Positions 1 to 7,887 of a DNA stretch of 64,000 nucleotides are shown piece by piece; position 1 is the first letter of the stretch, and every line of letters begins with the position of its first letter. The stretch is from Mesorhizobium kowhaii (lineage in GTDB: Bacteria > Pseudomonadota > Alphaproteobacteria > Rhizobiales > Rhizobiaceae). The position numbers and the translations under genes are program-made. The stretch is taken from NCBI RefSeq assembly GCF_003253745.1, contig NZ_MZXV01000082.1, forward strand, positions 25,238 to 89,237, in the 5' to 3' direction. Below the pieces are notes generated by a model. That model ran no database searches. It had not been told where the DNA came from and saw nothing but the letters and a program-made list of their open reading frames with translations.

Positions 1-993
1 GTTCCCAATCTTCGCGGCAAGACGCAGATCAAGGAATTCGCCGAATTCCCGACGCTCGAGCAGCTTCCGCTGTGGGGCTTTGATGGCTCGTCGACGATGC
101 AGGCCGAGGGCCACAGCTCTGACTGCGTGCTGAAGCCGGTCGCGGTCTATCCGGATCCGGCCCGCAGCAACGGCGTGCTCGTCATGTGCGAAGTCATGAT
201 GCCCGATGGTGTCACGCCGCATGCCTCCAACAAGCGCGCCACCATCCTCGATGACGAGGGTGCCTGGTTCGGCTTCGAGCAGGAATATTTCTTCTACAAG
301 GACGGCCGCCCGCTCGGCTTCCCGGAGAGCGGCTATCCCGCACCGCAGGGCCCGTACTACACCGGCGTCGGCTACTCCAATGTCGGCTCCGTCGCGCGCC
401 AGATCGTCGAAGAGCATCTCGACCTCTGCCTTGCGGCCGGCATCAACCACGAAGGCATCAACGCCGAAGTGGCCAAGGGCCAGTGGGAATTCCAGATTTT
501 CGGCAAGGGCTCCAAGAAGGCCGCCGACCAGATGTGGATGGCCCGCTACCTGATGCAGCGCCTGACCGAGAAGTACGGCATCGACATCGAATACCACTGC
601 AAGCCGCTCGGCGACACCGACTGGAACGGCTCGGGCATGCACGCCAACTTCTCGACCGCCTATATGCGCGAAGTCGGCGGCAAGGCCTACTTTGAAGCGC
701 TGATGGCGGCCTTTGACAAGAACCTGATGGATCACATCGCCGTCTATGGCCCGGACAACGACAAGCGTCTGACCGGCAAGCACGAGACCGCGCCGTGGAA
801 CAGGTTCAGCTATGGTATCGCCGACCGCGGTGCTTCGATCCGCGTGCCTCATTCCTTCATCAAGAACGATTACAAGGGTTATCTGGAAGACCGCCGTCCG
901 AATTCGCAGGGCGACCCCTACCAGATCGCCTCGCAGATCCTGAAGACGATCGCCTCGGTGCCGGCGAGCGCACAGGTTTCGGCGGCCGCGTAA
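1..993 (+). CDS. glnII: Glutamine synthetase type II (GSII), 5'-truncated by window edge
   Basis: Makes glutamine from glutamate, ammonia and ATP in the cytoplasm. The frame is open from base 1, giving 330 residues. The eukaryote-like GSII signatures WGFDGSST and QAEGHSSDC lie near the visible N-terminus, followed by WFGFEQEYFF, NWNGSGMHANFST-like and HETAP-type active-site stretches. Family members are about 340-350 residues, so only some 15 N-terminal residues are missing. GSII is typical of rhizobia, where it exists beside GSI (glnA, encoded convergently downstream). Its start and promoter lie outside the window. Confidence 0.96.
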   Translation, partial: VPNLRGKTQIKEFAEFPTLEQLPLWGFDGSSTMQAEGHSSDCVLKPVAVYPDPARSNGVLVMCEVMMPDGVTPHASNKRATILDDEGAWFGFEQEYFFYKDGRPLGFPESGYPAPQGPYYTGVGYSNVGSVARQIVEEHLDLCLAAGINHEGINAEVAKGQWEFQIFGKGSKKAADQMWMARYLMQRLTEKYGIDIEYHCKPLGDTDWNGSGMHANFSTAYMREVGGKAYFEALMAAFDKNLMDHIAVYGPDNDKRLTGKHETAPWNRFSYGIADRGASIRVPHSFIKNDYKGYLEDRRPNSQGDPYQIASQILKTIASVPASAQVSAAA

Positions 994-1055
994 GCGTTCG
1001 TCACGGCGAAACCATGCCGTGACCGTCTCAGGTCCATACTATGGTCCGTCCAAGC

Positions 1056-1087
1056 AAGAACCCCGGCGAAAGCTGGGGTTCTTTTTT
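1056..1087 (+). terminator. Rho-independent terminator of glnII
   Basis: AAGAACCCC and GGGGTTCTT form a stem around GGCGAAAGCT and run into a T tract. It lies about 60 bases after the glnII stop. Confidence 0.85.
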
Positions 1088-1334
1088 GCAATGCGGGTTT
1101 GGCGCGCGCCGCTCCATCTTCGTTGCCTAGAGATAGATGGATAGACTTATGACCGGGTGAATCCGGTCATGAAAATTGGAGAGATGACTGAAAGACGAAG
1201 ACTGAATCTCCAGAACCGCAGTTCTGGGACGCGCCGTTGTGTTCGCCGGTTGAGTCGAGCATTATTGCTTGCCAAGAGGTCTGTCGTTCGGAGGGCGGCT
1301 TACTGCCGCCGTCCAGAATACGGCGTGCCAGGGA

Positions 1335-1523
1335 TCATCTGACAATGACGAGACGCGCCTTCAGTGCGGCAACGACCTTCGCGTGGGCAGGGCAGGCATG
1401 CGGTTGCCGTCGCGGCTGATCATGTAGTGGTTGGCGACCAGGGCTTGAGTACCGCCTCTTCGGTCGCCTGCACGACAGCGGCGTAGAACGCGCGTCCATC
1501 CCCCCCATGAAGTTGAAGTCCAT
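1335..1523 (-). pseudogene. Decayed C-terminus of a P1/DmpA-family (S58) aminopeptidase
   Basis: On the minus strand three frames, joined by frameshifts, read as one conserved C-terminus: MDFNFMGGMD, then FYAAVVQATEEAVLK, then ALVANHYMISRDGNRMPALP, then HAKVVAALKA and a stop. The order resembles the end of DmpA-type P1 peptidases (QATEEA, then NALVAA, then GRDG and ALPH). At least three frame changes in under 200 bases mean it is not functional. No upstream part of the gene was recognised. The family call rests on remembered motifs and should be checked by a translated search. Confidence 0.55.
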
Positions 1524-2083
1524 ATGGCCGTTTTTTTGCGCTTACCCGGCAAATCGGATCTCGGGCAAAACATACCCAGAAAAAGTCAGGCAATTCAGCC
1601 AGTCACAAATCTGGACGAAGGAGCGGCCGCCGCTGTTTCAGTCTCCAGCGGTAGCCGTCAGAAAGCCCGGAAAACTGCCTTTTTGAACACTTTTTGTGAC
1701 CGATCACCGTTCCATAAGCCGCTGTTCAAGCTCCAAAATCGGCGATGCGCACCCCGGCGAGCGGCGTTGACAGATTGCAGTGCAGCATGCGTATTCGCAG
1801 CTCTTGGGGTTACGTCACGCGATGCTGTTCGGACGGGCGGGGTTTTCTTGAACGGCAGCATAGGCGTGGGCGCCGGACGAGCGGTCACTGTAGCCTGAGG
1901 CAGTGCTCCGCTCGCTCCTGGCTTCATCTTCACCATCGACCGAGCTGTTTCTGCCTGCCGATGAATCGCGGGCTGGGCAACCCAGGCATTCCCACGCCGA
2001 AAGGCTCAATGACAAGAAAGACACGCCGATCACGATGGGCGCGGGCCTGTCGGTACACGCGTGGCCTGTGGGAGCGCAGCAAA

Positions 2084-2117
2084 AAGCCCTTGAAAGAGGG
2101 AAATCTTTCAAGGGCTT
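2084..2117 (-). terminator. Rho-independent terminator of glnA
   Basis: Perfect 14-bp arms (AAGCCCTTGAAAGA and its complement) with a 6-base loop. On the minus strand the stem is followed by TTTTT. It lies just past the glnA stop. Confidence 0.92.
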
Positions 2118-2134
2118 GAATATTATATCGAATC

Positions 2135-3544
2135 TTAGACCGAATAGTACATGTCGTACTCGACCGGATGCGGGGTCATTTCGAAGCGCATCACCTCGGC
2201 CATCTTCAGCTCGATGTAGCTGTCGATCTGGTCGTCGTCGAAGACGCCGCCGGCTTTCAGGAAGCCGCGATCCTTGTCGAGGCTCTGCAGCGCTTCGCGC
2301 AGCGAACCGCAGACGGTCGGAATCTTCTTCAGCTCCTTCGGCGGCAGATCGTAAAGGTCCTTGTCCATCGGCTGGCCGGGGTGGATCTTGTTCTTGATGC
2401 CGTCGAGACCGGCCATCAGCATGGCGGCGAAGGCGAGGTAGGGGTTCGCGCCCGGATCGGGGAAGCGGACCTCGACGCGCTTGGACTTGGGCGACGAGCC
2501 GAACGGGATGCGGCAGGAAGCCGAGCGGTTGCGCGCCGAATAGGCGAGCAGCACCGGCGCTTCGTAACCCGGCACCAGACGCTTGTAGGAATTGGTCAGC
2601 GGGTTGGTGAAAGCGTTGATCGCCTTGGCGTGCTTGATGATGCCGCCGATGTAGAACAGGCAGCTTTCCGACAGGCCGGCATATTCATTGCCAGCGAAGG
2701 TCGGCTTGCCGTTCTTCCAGATCGACTGGTGGACATGCATGCCCGAACCATTGTCGCCGAAGATCGGCTTCGGCATGAAGGTGGCCGTCTTGCCGTAGGC
2801 GTTGGCAACCTGGTGCACGACATATTTGTAGATCAGCATCTTGTCGGCGTTGCGGACCAGCGTGTCGAACTTGATGCCGAGTTCGTGCTGGGCAGCGGCG
2901 ACCTCGTGGTGGTGCTTTTCGACGCGCACACCCATTTCGGCGAGCACGGTCAGCATCTCGGAGCGCATGTCCTGCGCGGAATCGATCGGCGGCACCGGGA
3001 AATAGCCGCCCTTGATGCGCGGACGGTGGCCGAGATTGCCGGTCTCGTAGTCGGTGTCGTCGTTCGACGGCAGTTCGGTGGAATCGAGCTTGAAGCCGGT
3101 GTTGTAAGGGTCGGCCTTGTACTTCACATCGTCGAAGACGAAGAATTCGGCTTCCGGGCCGACGAAGATCTGGTCGCCGATGCCTTCCGACTTCATGTAG
3201 GCCTCGGCCTTCTTGGCCGTGCCGCGCGGATCACGGTTGTAGGATTCGCCCGAAACCGGATCGAGAATGTCGCACAGGATGACCATGGTCGACTGCGCGA
3301 AGAACGGGTCCATGTGGACCGTGTCCGGGTCGGGCATCAGCACCATGTCGGACTCGTTGATGGCCTTCCAGCCGGCAATCGAAGAGCCGTCGAACATCAC
3401 GCCATCGGCGAACATGTCTTCCTCGACCTCGATGACATCCATCGTCACGTGTTGCAGCTTGCCCTTCGGGTCGGTGAAGCGCAGGTCGACGAATTTCACG
3501 TCGTTGTCCTTGATCTGCTTCATGATGTCTTTGGCTGTCGTCAT
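2135..3544 (-). CDS. glnA: Glutamine synthetase type I
   Basis: Glutamate-ammonia ligase, the dodecameric bacterial GSI; 469 residues, the normal length. Visible signatures are VMFDGSSIAGW near the N-terminus, GPEAEFFVFD, NGSGMHVHQSIWK and the C-terminal DLYDLPPKE. The tyrosine of that last motif, at about residue 398, is the family's adenylylation site, so control by GlnE is expected. It is the second gene of a glnB-glnA operon, 66 bases behind glnB. An intrinsic terminator follows. Confidence 0.98.
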   Translation of the reverse strand: MTTAKDIMKQIKDNDVKFVDLRFTDPKGKLQHVTMDVIEVEEDMFADGVMFDGSSIAGWKAINESDMVLMPDPDTVHMDPFFAQSTMVILCDILDPVSGESYNRDPRGTAKKAEAYMKSEGIGDQIFVGPEAEFFVFDDVKYKADPYNTGFKLDSTELPSNDDTDYETGNLGHRPRIKGGYFPVPPIDSAQDMRSEMLTVLAEMGVRVEKHHHEVAAAQHELGIKFDTLVRNADKMLIYKYVVHQVANAYGKTATFMPKPIFGDNGSGMHVHQSIWKNGKPTFAGNEYAGLSESCLFYIGGIIKHAKAINAFTNPLTNSYKRLVPGYEAPVLLAYSARNRSASCRIPFGSSPKSKRVEVRFPDPGANPYLAFAAMLMAGLDGIKNKIHPGQPMDKDLYDLPPKELKKIPTVCGSLREALQSLDKDRGFLKAGGVFDDDQIDSYIELKMAEVMRFEMTPHPVEYDMYYSV

Positions 3545-3610
3545 GTCATGTATCCCTGTTTGATGACGTTTTTTGATGATGACGGTTTTCAGGCGGATGG
3601 CCGGGCCGGA

Positions 3611-3949
3611 TCAGACCGCGTCCATACCGGTTTCGCCGGTGCGGATTCGCACGACCTCCTCGATGTTGGAGACGAAGATCTTGCCGTCGCCGATACGGCC
3701 TGTCTGGGCCGCCTTGCGGATGGCCTCGATCGCGCCTTCGACAGCGTCATCGCCGAGCACGACCTCGATCTTCACCTTGGGCAGAAAATCGACGACATAT
3801 TCGGCGCCGCGGTAGAGTTCGGTATGGCCCTTCTGACGACCGAAGCCTTTCGCCTCGGTAACCGTGATGCCTTGCAGTCCGGCCTCCTGAAGCGCTTCCT
3901 TCACTTCGTCCAGCTTGAATGGCTTGATGATCGCTTCGATCTTTTTCAT
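3611..3949 (-). CDS. glnB: Nitrogen regulatory protein PII
   Basis: Small trimeric signal protein that reports 2-oxoglutarate, ATP/ADP and, through uridylylation, glutamine status to NtrB and GlnE. The start chosen is MKKIEAIIKPF (112 residues), because GGAGG lies 11 bases upstream; an upstream in-frame start would add eight atypical residues. The T-loop contains ELYRGAEY with Tyr51, the uridylylation site, and the C-terminal part has GRIGDGKIFV. It leads the glnB-glnA operon, behind a sigma-54-type promoter. Confidence 0.97.
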   Translation of the reverse strand: MKKIEAIIKPFKLDEVKEALQEAGLQGITVTEAKGFGRQKGHTELYRGAEYVVDFLPKVKIEVVLGDDAVEGAIEAIRKAAQTGRIGDGKIFVSNIEEVVRIRTGETGMDAV

Positions 3950-4008
3950 GTAAAAAGTGGCCTCCACTGCCAAAAAAACGGGTTGTGAGCCCCGCTTGCG
4001 CCTCCATC

Positions 4009-4025
4009 AAGCACGAACTGTGCCA
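4009..4025 (-). promoter_or_regulatory. Sigma-54 (RpoN) promoter of glnB-glnA
   Basis: On the minus strand the sequence is TGGCACAGTTCGTGCTT. The consensus is TGGCAC-N5-TTGC; this site has the invariant GG and GC at the correct 10-base spacing and a single T-to-G change. The expected start of transcription is about 50 bases before the glnB ATG. NtrC-dependent transcription of glnBA is well known, and ntrBC is in this window. Confidence 0.8.
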
Positions 4026-4145
4026 ATTGGACGGATTTGAAGCGGTCTCATACGATTTCAAAGCCGCGCCGCGCCGGGATGCAAATTCGCGTCATTCACT
4101 GCATCAGGTGCGGCATGGGCTGCTGAAGCCTACACAGCGCCAGCA

Positions 4146-4159
4146 TGTGCGTCCGCACA
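4146..4159. promoter_or_regulatory. Palindrome upstream of the glnB promoter, possible activator site
   Basis: TGTGCG-TC-CGCACA is a perfect inverted repeat about 120 bases upstream of the sigma-54 site, a usual distance for an NtrC enhancer. It does not match the usual NtrC site spacing well, so the assignment is a guess. Confidence 0.3.
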
Positions 4160-4308
4160 ACAATTAGGCATATCGCCTATCCGGTGGGCAGTTTTGTGCC
4201 TGCGATGCCCTCATCCCAACGAAATGACCCGCAAATTTTGCCAACTCCCCTTTGTTTGCTTCGGATCGAAAATTGGACAATGCTTGATCGAATGCGGATC
4301 GGCAATCC

Positions 4309-5841
4309 ATGAGCAACGAACTTCTTTCCCCGGCCGAAATGAGCGAGGCCGATCGGCTGACGATTGCCGCCGGTCCAACCGACGGTATCGACCTGATGCG
4401 GCGCGCCGGCGAAGCGGTCGCAGCTGTGGTCCTCAAGCGCTACCCGGCGGCGACGCACGTCCACGTGCTTTGCGGACCAGGCAACAATGGCGGCGATGGC
4501 TATATCGTTGCCCGCATCCTAGCCGGCAGCGGCGTCGGCACGACGATCTGGGCAAGCGGGACGCCGAGGCCGGAAAGCGATGCGGCACTCGCCGCCGCGC
4601 AATGCCCGGTCAAGCCTCGACCACTGTCGGATTTTGCCGCCGAGGCCGGCTCGATCGTTGTCGACGCGCTCTATGGGGCAGGGCTGTCCAAGCCGCTGTC
4701 CGGCGATGCCGCGAAAGCCGTCGATACTGCCACAGCCCTGCGCCTGCCTGTCGTCGCGGTCGACCTGCCGTCGGGTGTCTCTGGGGCCAGCGGCCAAATA
4801 TTGGGCAAGGCGTTTCGCGCCGAGGTCACCGTCACCTTCGCGCGAAAAAAGCCTGGCCACCTGCTGCTCCCGGGACGGGAACGATGCGGCGAGATCGTGC
4901 TCGCCGATATCGGCATCGGCGACGGCATCATCGCCCAGCTCGCCGTGTCGACCTTCGAGAATGTGCCGGACCTGTGGTTACGGGAATTTCCGGTGCCAGC
5001 TGTGGACGCACACAAATACAAGCGCGGCCACGTCGGCGTCTTTTCCGGCGGTCCCGGCGCCACAGGCGCGGCACGGCTGTCGGCACTTGCCGCAGCGAGA
5101 AGCGGGGCAGGGGCGGTCACCGTGCTGCCGCCAGCCAATGCCATGCAGGTCAATGCCGCGCATCTCACCTCGATCATGTTGCGCAAGGCCGACGACAGCG
5201 TCGATGTCGATGCGTTCATCGGTGAGCGCCGGCCGTCGGCCTTTGTTCTCGGGCCAGGCTTTGGCGTTGGCGAAAAGACGCGGAAATTTGCACTCGCGCT
5301 GCTCACCTCTGGCGAGCAGCGGGATACCTCAACCCGGATTGACGGCCTCGTGTTCGACGCCGACGCGATCACCTCGTTTCGCGAGGCGCCCGACGTCTTG
5401 TTCCAAGCTTCTCGCCAACCGGACGCACCGGCTCTGGTGATGACGCCGCATGACGGAGAGTTCGCCAGGCTGTTTCCCGGCATCGCCGATGACGTTGCCA
5501 CATCCAAACTGGCCAGGGCGCGTTTGGCCGCGGCACGTGCAAATGCCATCATCGTCTACAAGGGCGCCGACACCGTGATCGCGGCGCCGAACGGCCTTGC
5601 GGCGATCAACAGGAACGGCGCGGCATGGCTTGCAACCGCAGGCTCGGGCGACGTGCTGTCCGGCATCATCGCCGGGCTGCTTGCGCAAGGCATGCCGGCG
5701 TTCGAAGCGGCCTGCGCCGCGGTGTGGATCCATGCCGAAGCCGGCAGCCGGTTCGGGCCGGGGCTGATCGCCGAGGATCTGCCGCGGGCGCTGGTGCCGG
5801 TGCTGCGCGAACTTGTCGAAGCGCGTACGGGCGCTCTATGA
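4309..5841 (+). CDS. nnr: Bifunctional NAD(P)H-hydrate epimerase/dehydratase
   Basis: Repairs hydrated NAD(P)H: the N-terminal YjeF-type domain (about residues 1-210, with GPGNNGGDGY near 56-65) epimerises NAD(P)HX, and the C-terminal ribokinase-like domain (about 225-500, with AGSGDVLSG near residue 445) dehydrates the S form using ADP. The 510-residue fusion length is typical. The next gene starts inside its stop codon (ATGA), so the two are translationally coupled. Confidence 0.95.
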   Translation: MSNELLSPAEMSEADRLTIAAGPTDGIDLMRRAGEAVAAVVLKRYPAATHVHVLCGPGNNGGDGYIVARILAGSGVGTTIWASGTPRPESDAALAAAQCPVKPRPLSDFAAEAGSIVVDALYGAGLSKPLSGDAAKAVDTATALRLPVVAVDLPSGVSGASGQILGKAFRAEVTVTFARKKPGHLLLPGRERCGEIVLADIGIGDGIIAQLAVSTFENVPDLWLREFPVPAVDAHKYKRGHVGVFSGGPGATGAARLSALAAARSGAGAVTVLPPANAMQVNAAHLTSIMLRKADDSVDVDAFIGERRPSAFVLGPGFGVGEKTRKFALALLTSGEQRDTSTRIDGLVFDADAITSFREAPDVLFQASRQPDAPALVMTPHDGEFARLFPGIADDVATSKLARARLAAARANAIIVYKGADTVIAAPNGLAAINRNGAAWLATAGSGDVLSGIIAGLLAQGMPAFEAACAAVWIHAEAGSRFGPGLIAEDLPRALVPVLRELVEARTGAL

Positions 5842-7841
5842 GCCGCGTCCTGGCTCTGCGGCTCGCCACCTTCTTTGCTGTGTTCGCGGCGTCTGAAGCG
5901 CGCGCCGAAGGTCCTGTGACGATCGTCGGTGACCCGGCAGTGCTCGCGGTGCTCGATGCCAAGGGGTATGGCTTCGCCGGTCTTTTTAGCACGCCAGACG
6001 AGGGTGATCTAAAAACCCTCTACGACAAGGCGCCAGCCTATCACGCTGTCGTCGAGACTGTAGCGGCCGATGTTGCCGCACTGCGCGCCGACATGAAGGC
6101 CGGCGGGCGGCCGCTCTACGAGGTTACCGACGGCAATGTCGGCCGCATCATGGACATGCGCTGGCTGAAGACCGATGCCGCGCGCTTCCGACTGGTCGGC
6201 GTCGTCAACCGGCTCGACCGTCGCGACTTCGCGGTGCTGCTGGGTGACAGGAGCTGCGGCGAGGTGCGCTTCATCTACCGACTTGCCTACAGTTTCCGGA
6301 AAAACGGCAAGCTGCTGGCGTCGCGTCTGCCGTTCAATTTCAACGCCGTCTACAGCGCGGCACCCGATGCCGATGGTGGCTGCGTCGGCGTTGCCGGACG
6401 CTGGACGCCACAGCTTGACGAGACCGTCGATGCTGGCTGGCTGACCGGCGGACCGCTGGAGAAAGCCGGGCTGACCTTCAAGCAGCTGGAACTCAACGCA
6501 CAGGTGGTGCGCTTTCCCTCCGGTCAGGAAACCGAGTTCGGCGGCCAGGCAGCCTATCTCATGCGGATATTCGGCATCGATGGCGGGACGGTCAGCGAGA
6601 AGCCGCTGGAGAACACGCCGGACACCGCACGGCTCTCGCAAGACGCGGCGCTGAAGGCAAGGCTCGCCGCCTATGTCAGCGCCAATCTGCCGGCGGTCGA
6701 TGAAGGCGTCTACGAAATCCCCGACGAGTTCCTGGCCAGGAAGGTCATCTCCTGGTCGACCTTCGGCAGTGCGCGGCAGGCCAACCACCCGTTCACGCCG
6801 CTGTTCCAACCCGGGGAATTCGCGTCGCTCGATTATTCCGGGCTGAAACTGGTGCGCACGCCGGAAGCGCTGGTCGAGCGGCTGGATAATGGCGCCTGCC
6901 AGGGGTGCCATCAGGCTGGTTCGACGGCGGGGTTCCACTTCATTGGTCTCGACGACAAGACGACGTCGCCGTTGAACCGCATCGAGGTCGGCATTTCGCC
7001 GCATCTTCACGCCGAAATCCCGCGCCGTCAGGCTTGGCTGCGCGCCATGGCGCAAGGCAAGGAGCCGAACCGCTTCCGTCCGCTCTCCTTTGCACCGCCG
7101 GCTGCCTGGACGGACGCCGGCGCGGTCGACTACGCGCCGGCAGAGATGGCAATGCCGTGCCTGATGCCGGAAGATGCCGCCCGCTTCGGCACCACCTGGC
7201 AGTGCGGCAGCGGCACGGTCTGCACGCCGCTGGCGACGGCATCGGGGGTGCGGACCAAGCTGGCACAATGCCTGCTGCCCAAGGACAGCGAAAAGATGTT
7301 TTCCGGCCATCCCTGCCTGACCGGCTCGATCGCCAGCAACGAAGCGCAGCCGTTCAACGACCGCTACAGCATATCGGGCCAGTTCGCGGCTTTCGCACCG
7401 GACGTCTCGCGCACCGCTTACACCTGCCGTCCGCCGAAGATCGGTGTGCCTGCCGGAATTGCTTATCGCGGCTGCGACGACAAGGACCGTGTCTTCGCGG
7501 CCTTCAAAGCCGGTAAGCCGATGCCGAACGAGATCTGCGGGCTGGTCGGCGGCAAGAAATTCGACATCTGCGTGGCCACCAACAACTTCGACCAATGCCT
7601 TGGCGGCGCCGTCAATCGCGGCAACCGGCCGGCCTGTTCGGCCGATCATTTCTGCCGCGAGGACTATATGTGTCAATCGCTGCCGCCCGATACGCCTGGC
7701 ATCGGCAAGATCAGGGGCATCGGCTTCTGTTCGCCGACCTATTTCATCTTCCAGATGCGCATCGACAACCATGCGACGCCTTGGGGCAGTTCCGTGCGTG
7801 CCACCATGGGAGCGGGGTTTGGCGCGGCGGAAGAGGAATGA
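5838..7841 (+). CDS. Exported cysteine-rich protein with a CxxCH motif, function unknown
   Basis: 667 residues, starting at the ATG that overlaps the nnr stop. The first 24 residues form a signal peptide ending in ARA before EGPVT, so it is exported. A single CQGCH motif (about residues 354-358), followed by a conserved-looking HFIG stretch, could bind one haem c. The last 200 residues contain more than a dozen cysteines, suggesting disulfides or metal binding in the periplasm. I do not recognise the family. Coupling to nnr may be only positional. Whether the motif binds haem cannot be told from sequence. Confidence 0.85.
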   Translation: MSRVLALRLATFFAVFAASEARAEGPVTIVGDPAVLAVLDAKGYGFAGLFSTPDEGDLKTLYDKAPAYHAVVETVAADVAALRADMKAGGRPLYEVTDGNVGRIMDMRWLKTDAARFRLVGVVNRLDRRDFAVLLGDRSCGEVRFIYRLAYSFRKNGKLLASRLPFNFNAVYSAAPDADGGCVGVAGRWTPQLDETVDAGWLTGGPLEKAGLTFKQLELNAQVVRFPSGQETEFGGQAAYLMRIFGIDGGTVSEKPLENTPDTARLSQDAALKARLAAYVSANLPAVDEGVYEIPDEFLARKVISWSTFGSARQANHPFTPLFQPGEFASLDYSGLKLVRTPEALVERLDNGACQGCHQAGSTAGFHFIGLDDKTTSPLNRIEVGISPHLHAEIPRRQAWLRAMAQGKEPNRFRPLSFAPPAAWTDAGAVDYAPAEMAMPCLMPEDAARFGTTWQCGSGTVCTPLATASGVRTKLAQCLLPKDSEKMFSGHPCLTGSIASNEAQPFNDRYSISGQFAAFAPDVSRTAYTCRPPKIGVPAGIAYRGCDDKDRVFAAFKAGKPMPNEICGLVGGKKFDICVATNNFDQCLGGAVNRGNRPACSADHFCREDYMCQSLPPDTPGIGKIRGIGFCSPTYFIFQMRIDNHATPWGSSVRATMGAGFGAAEEE

Positions 7842-7887
7842 TCTGCCCTGTTGCGACCAACTGGATACGTCCGCCCGACAGGATGCC

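Larger units (their letters stand above)
994..2134. other. Gene-poor interval between glnII and glnA
   Basis: About 1.1 kb between convergent glutamine synthetase genes. It holds the glnII terminator, a small perfect hairpin (ATGACCGG/CCGGTCAT, 1149-1170), a decayed peptidase fragment (1335-1523, minus) and the glnA terminator. No intact gene could be recognised between about 1530 and 2080: the open frames there have no family resemblance or ribosome binding site that I can see. Confidence 0.6.
3950..4308. other. Divergent intergenic region glnB/nnr
   Basis: Contains the sigma-54 promoter and the upstream palindrome for glnB. The promoter of nnr was not recognised. No gene is seen. Confidence 0.6.

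Noticed and set aside
1524..2119. Several overlapping open frames upstream of the glnA terminator
   Set aside because: No ribosome sites, no recognisable family, and mutually overlapping frames of equal quality.
2168..3988. Open frame of 606 codons on the plus strand opposite glnA and glnB
   Set aside because: It is the mirror of two certain genes; codon composition and lack of any family resemblance show it is a high-GC artefact.
6009..7772. Open frame of 587 codons antisense to the exported CxxCH protein
   Set aside because: The plus-strand frame has a signal peptide, translational coupling and conserved-looking cysteines; the antisense frame is Arg/Gly-rich noise.
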